From positions 1 through 27,211 of the IMG/VR virus record IMGVR_UViG_3300021963_000544: a stretch of DNA of 27,211 nucleotides, one strand, 5' to 3'. The position numbers were made by a program, and so were the translations under genes. Positions 26,179 through 27,211 of this stretch are shown piece after piece. How positions within the stretch are numbered: position 1 is the stretch's first letter; each line of letters opens with the position of its first letter. The notes under the pieces are model-generated. The model made no database searches. It was not told where the DNA came from and saw only the letters and a program-made list of their open reading frames with translations. The DNA is from a virus.

Positions 26179-26640
26179 CTACCTCACAACCACTTGCGAG
26201 CCATAAAGTGCAAGAAGAGCCGCCTCTGCGCGCCCGTGATCTTTCTTGCGATTGAAGTGCGCGCATTCAGGCCACTTGGAAATTGCAAGCGCGCGTGCTT
26301 TTTCCTTGTCGCTATCGAGAGCAAAGTGTTTCTTCCATTTTGTTGGCGACACAAGGTGCGTCGGGATGAAGGCCCCGGAGATGACGCCGCGAACCATGCC
26401 AAAAGCCATGCCAAATGAGAAGCTTGAGGCGACGCCCTGCTTCGGCATGGAATGGACAAGCTCAATGATCGCCAATTCCGGATTGTGGGTCTGAACGAGC
26501 TGCATCAGGGCGGAGCAATTGATCTCCTTGCCGACGATCGGGACATCGTAGACTGCGACGCGTTGCGGATATTTCGGGTAATAAAACGCAGCAGCGCCCG
26601 ACGCGCCGGGGTCGACACCCATGATGCATGTGTCTGTCAT
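26179..26640 (-). CDS. RuvC-like Holliday-junction resolvase-type nuclease
   Basis: 153 residues. RNase H-fold nuclease: 'IMGVDPGASGAAAFY' gives the first acidic residue (Asp 10), 'LAIIELVHSMPKQG' gives Glu 60, and 'DHGRAEAALLALYG' (Asp 134, Glu 139) is the RuvC C-terminal acidic motif. RuvC enzymes cut four-way junctions arising in recombination or replication. Phages use them to resolve branched DNA before packaging. 'SSFSFGMAFGMVRGVI' is the typical family segment between the catalytic acids. The start overlaps the stop of the HTH gene by 4 bases (ATGA). It lacks any obvious fusion domain. Confidence 0.85.
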   Translation of the reverse strand: MTDTCIMGVDPGASGAAAFYYPKYPQRVAVYDVPIVGKEINCSALMQLVQTHNPELAIIELVHSMPKQGVASSFSFGMAFGMVRGVISGAFIPTHLVSPTKWKKHFALDSDKEKARALAISKWPECAHFNRKKDHGRAEAALLALYGSQVVVR

Positions 26641-26918
26641 GTGTAATAATCATCCTCTTTGTGCTGATCTTCATCGTTGATAAAATAATCAGGATCAAAT
26701 GACCCCTCGTCTATAAAGTCTAATCTTCTCTTTCCCTCAAGAGCAATCCTTTCTTTAAGAATTCTGTGGTTCCTTAGCTTGGTGCATATTGAACTTGCAC
26801 TTACGCCGTATATTTTTCCTATGTCTTTAAGCTTTTGCCCTCTTTCGGCCCTTCTTATTATGTCCGCATATTCCTTTGGTCCCCATATATTCCGACCTGT
26901 CGATGGATGTTTTTTCAT
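26637..26918 (-). CDS. small HTH protein in an AT-rich segment
   Basis: 93 residues starting MKKHPSTGRNIWGPKEYADI. The part 'EYADIIRRAERGQKLKDIGKIYGVSASSICTKLRNHRI' (about 17-54) is a helix-turn-helix of the kind seen in small phage and homing-nuclease-associated regulators. The C-terminus is acidic and Tyr/Asp-rich (DPDYFINDEDQHKEDDYYT). DNA here is much poorer in GC than the neighbours, suggesting a recent arrival. GAGGAAATTGAT precedes the ATG, a leader seen elsewhere in the window. Confidence 0.65.
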   Translation of the reverse strand: MKKHPSTGRNIWGPKEYADIIRRAERGQKLKDIGKIYGVSASSICTKLRNHRILKERIALEGKRRLDFIDEGSFDPDYFINDEDQHKEDDYYT

Positions 26919-26928
26919 ATCAATTTCC

Positions 26929-27211
26929 TCACATTTTGATCCTGTATTCTTTCCGTTGATTTTCGATCCAGCCGTCGTCGGCGTTAACGAACACCGGCTG
27001 AATGAATACTTGCTTTACATCCTTCCGCCCTTCGCCGATACGCTGATTTCGAATATGGCCGCGTCTAAGATGAGGGCGGACCGGTGATCGATTGTCGCCT
27101 GATGACCTCACTGTTTCTGTTATTTTTCCAATTTTTATAGTCGTTATGTATTTGTATTCACGCGGCCTTTTTTTGCTTTTTGCGCCGTGTTTTTTGATTT
27201 CCTGAATATCT
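26929..27211 (-). CDS. conserved phage protein, C-terminal part (truncated by window edge)
   Basis: The frame is open to the window edge with no start, so this is the C-terminal 93 codons of a longer gene. It includes a basic segment ('KKRPREYKYITTIKIGKI') and 'RSPVRPHLRRGHIRNQRIGEG' followed by 'KQVFIQPVFVNADDGWIENQ'. The 'PHxRRGHIR ... VFIxPxxV' pattern is one I recognise in the C-terminus of phage and plasmid proteins of unknown function. It ends 10 bases before the HTH gene start. Confidence 0.6.
   Translation of the reverse strand, partial: DIQEIKKHGAKSKKRPREYKYITTIKIGKITETVRSSGDNRSPVRPHLRRGHIRNQRIGEGRKDVKQVFIQPVFVNADDGWIENQRKEYRIKM

Noticed and set aside
1-27211. tRNA, CRISPR array, integrase, attachment site, insertion sequence or toxin-antitoxin pair
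   Set aside because: None could be recognised by eye; the regular repeats seen (21571-21746) have 8-10-base spacing and no CRISPR-like spacers.

Overview
The window is a stretch of a tailed-phage (Caudoviricetes) genome, high in GC and almost fully coding. The head and packaging set (small and large terminase, portal, scaffold, decoration-type protein, start of a major capsid protein) and a replication set (primase-polymerase/helicase, RuvC-like nuclease, sliding clamp) leave little doubt that it is viral. A GapR/DUF2312 protein, a family typical of Alphaproteobacteria, and the base composition suggest an alphaproteobacterial host. No integrase, partition gene, tail gene, lysin, tRNA or CRISPR array is visible, so lifestyle cannot be decided from this piece.

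Layout. (1) Positions 1-15199, minus strand, read from right to left: a small CxxC protein, GapR-like protein, an unknown protein, small terminase, two small unknowns, a 2OG-Fe(II) oxygenase, large terminase, a small conserved protein, portal, a 1250-residue multidomain 'polyvalent' protein with a zinc-protease motif, a cationic Gly-Gly-repeat protein, a small protein, a GroES-like protein, scaffold, a conserved head-region protein, a transcription terminator, a decoration-type protein and the truncated major capsid gene. (2) Positions 15260-18746, plus strand: two promoters with GGAA-N5-TTCC operators in their spacers drive a chain of small early genes, a short DnaN-like clamp, a 33-residue membrane peptide and two overlapping HTH genes, ending at a strong bidirectional terminator. 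(3) Positions 18778-21428, minus strand: AP2-like protein, two unknowns, a cytosine-C5 methyltransferase and a basic protein. (4) Positions 21429-21778: non-coding, with an 8-bp-arm palindrome and twelve TTCCG/CGGAA units, a candidate origin or regulatory array. (5) Positions 21779-27211, minus strand: primpol-helicase, a candidate antisense RNA over its leader, several small proteins including a tandem gene duplication, a pair of tiny membrane proteins, a LuxR-type HTH, a basic protein, a RuvC-like nuclease, an AT-rich HTH gene and a truncated conserved gene.

How it may work together. The same GGAA...TTCC element lies inside two promoters of the rightward operon and, as many half-sites, beside the primase-helicase gene. 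The rightward operon itself ends in two HTH genes. This suggests one regulator (or replication initiator) tying early transcription to replication. The short RNA candidate opposite the primase leader would be a second control layer, like plasmid copy-number control. The head cluster carries unusual extras (GroES-like protein, oxygenase, protease-bearing polyvalent protein, Gly-Gly motifs) that point to chaperoning, modification or processing of virion proteins. These links are inferences. Many genes overlap by 1-4 bases at stop/start codons, and many starts share one leader type (ATGGAGAT-N3-4-ATG).
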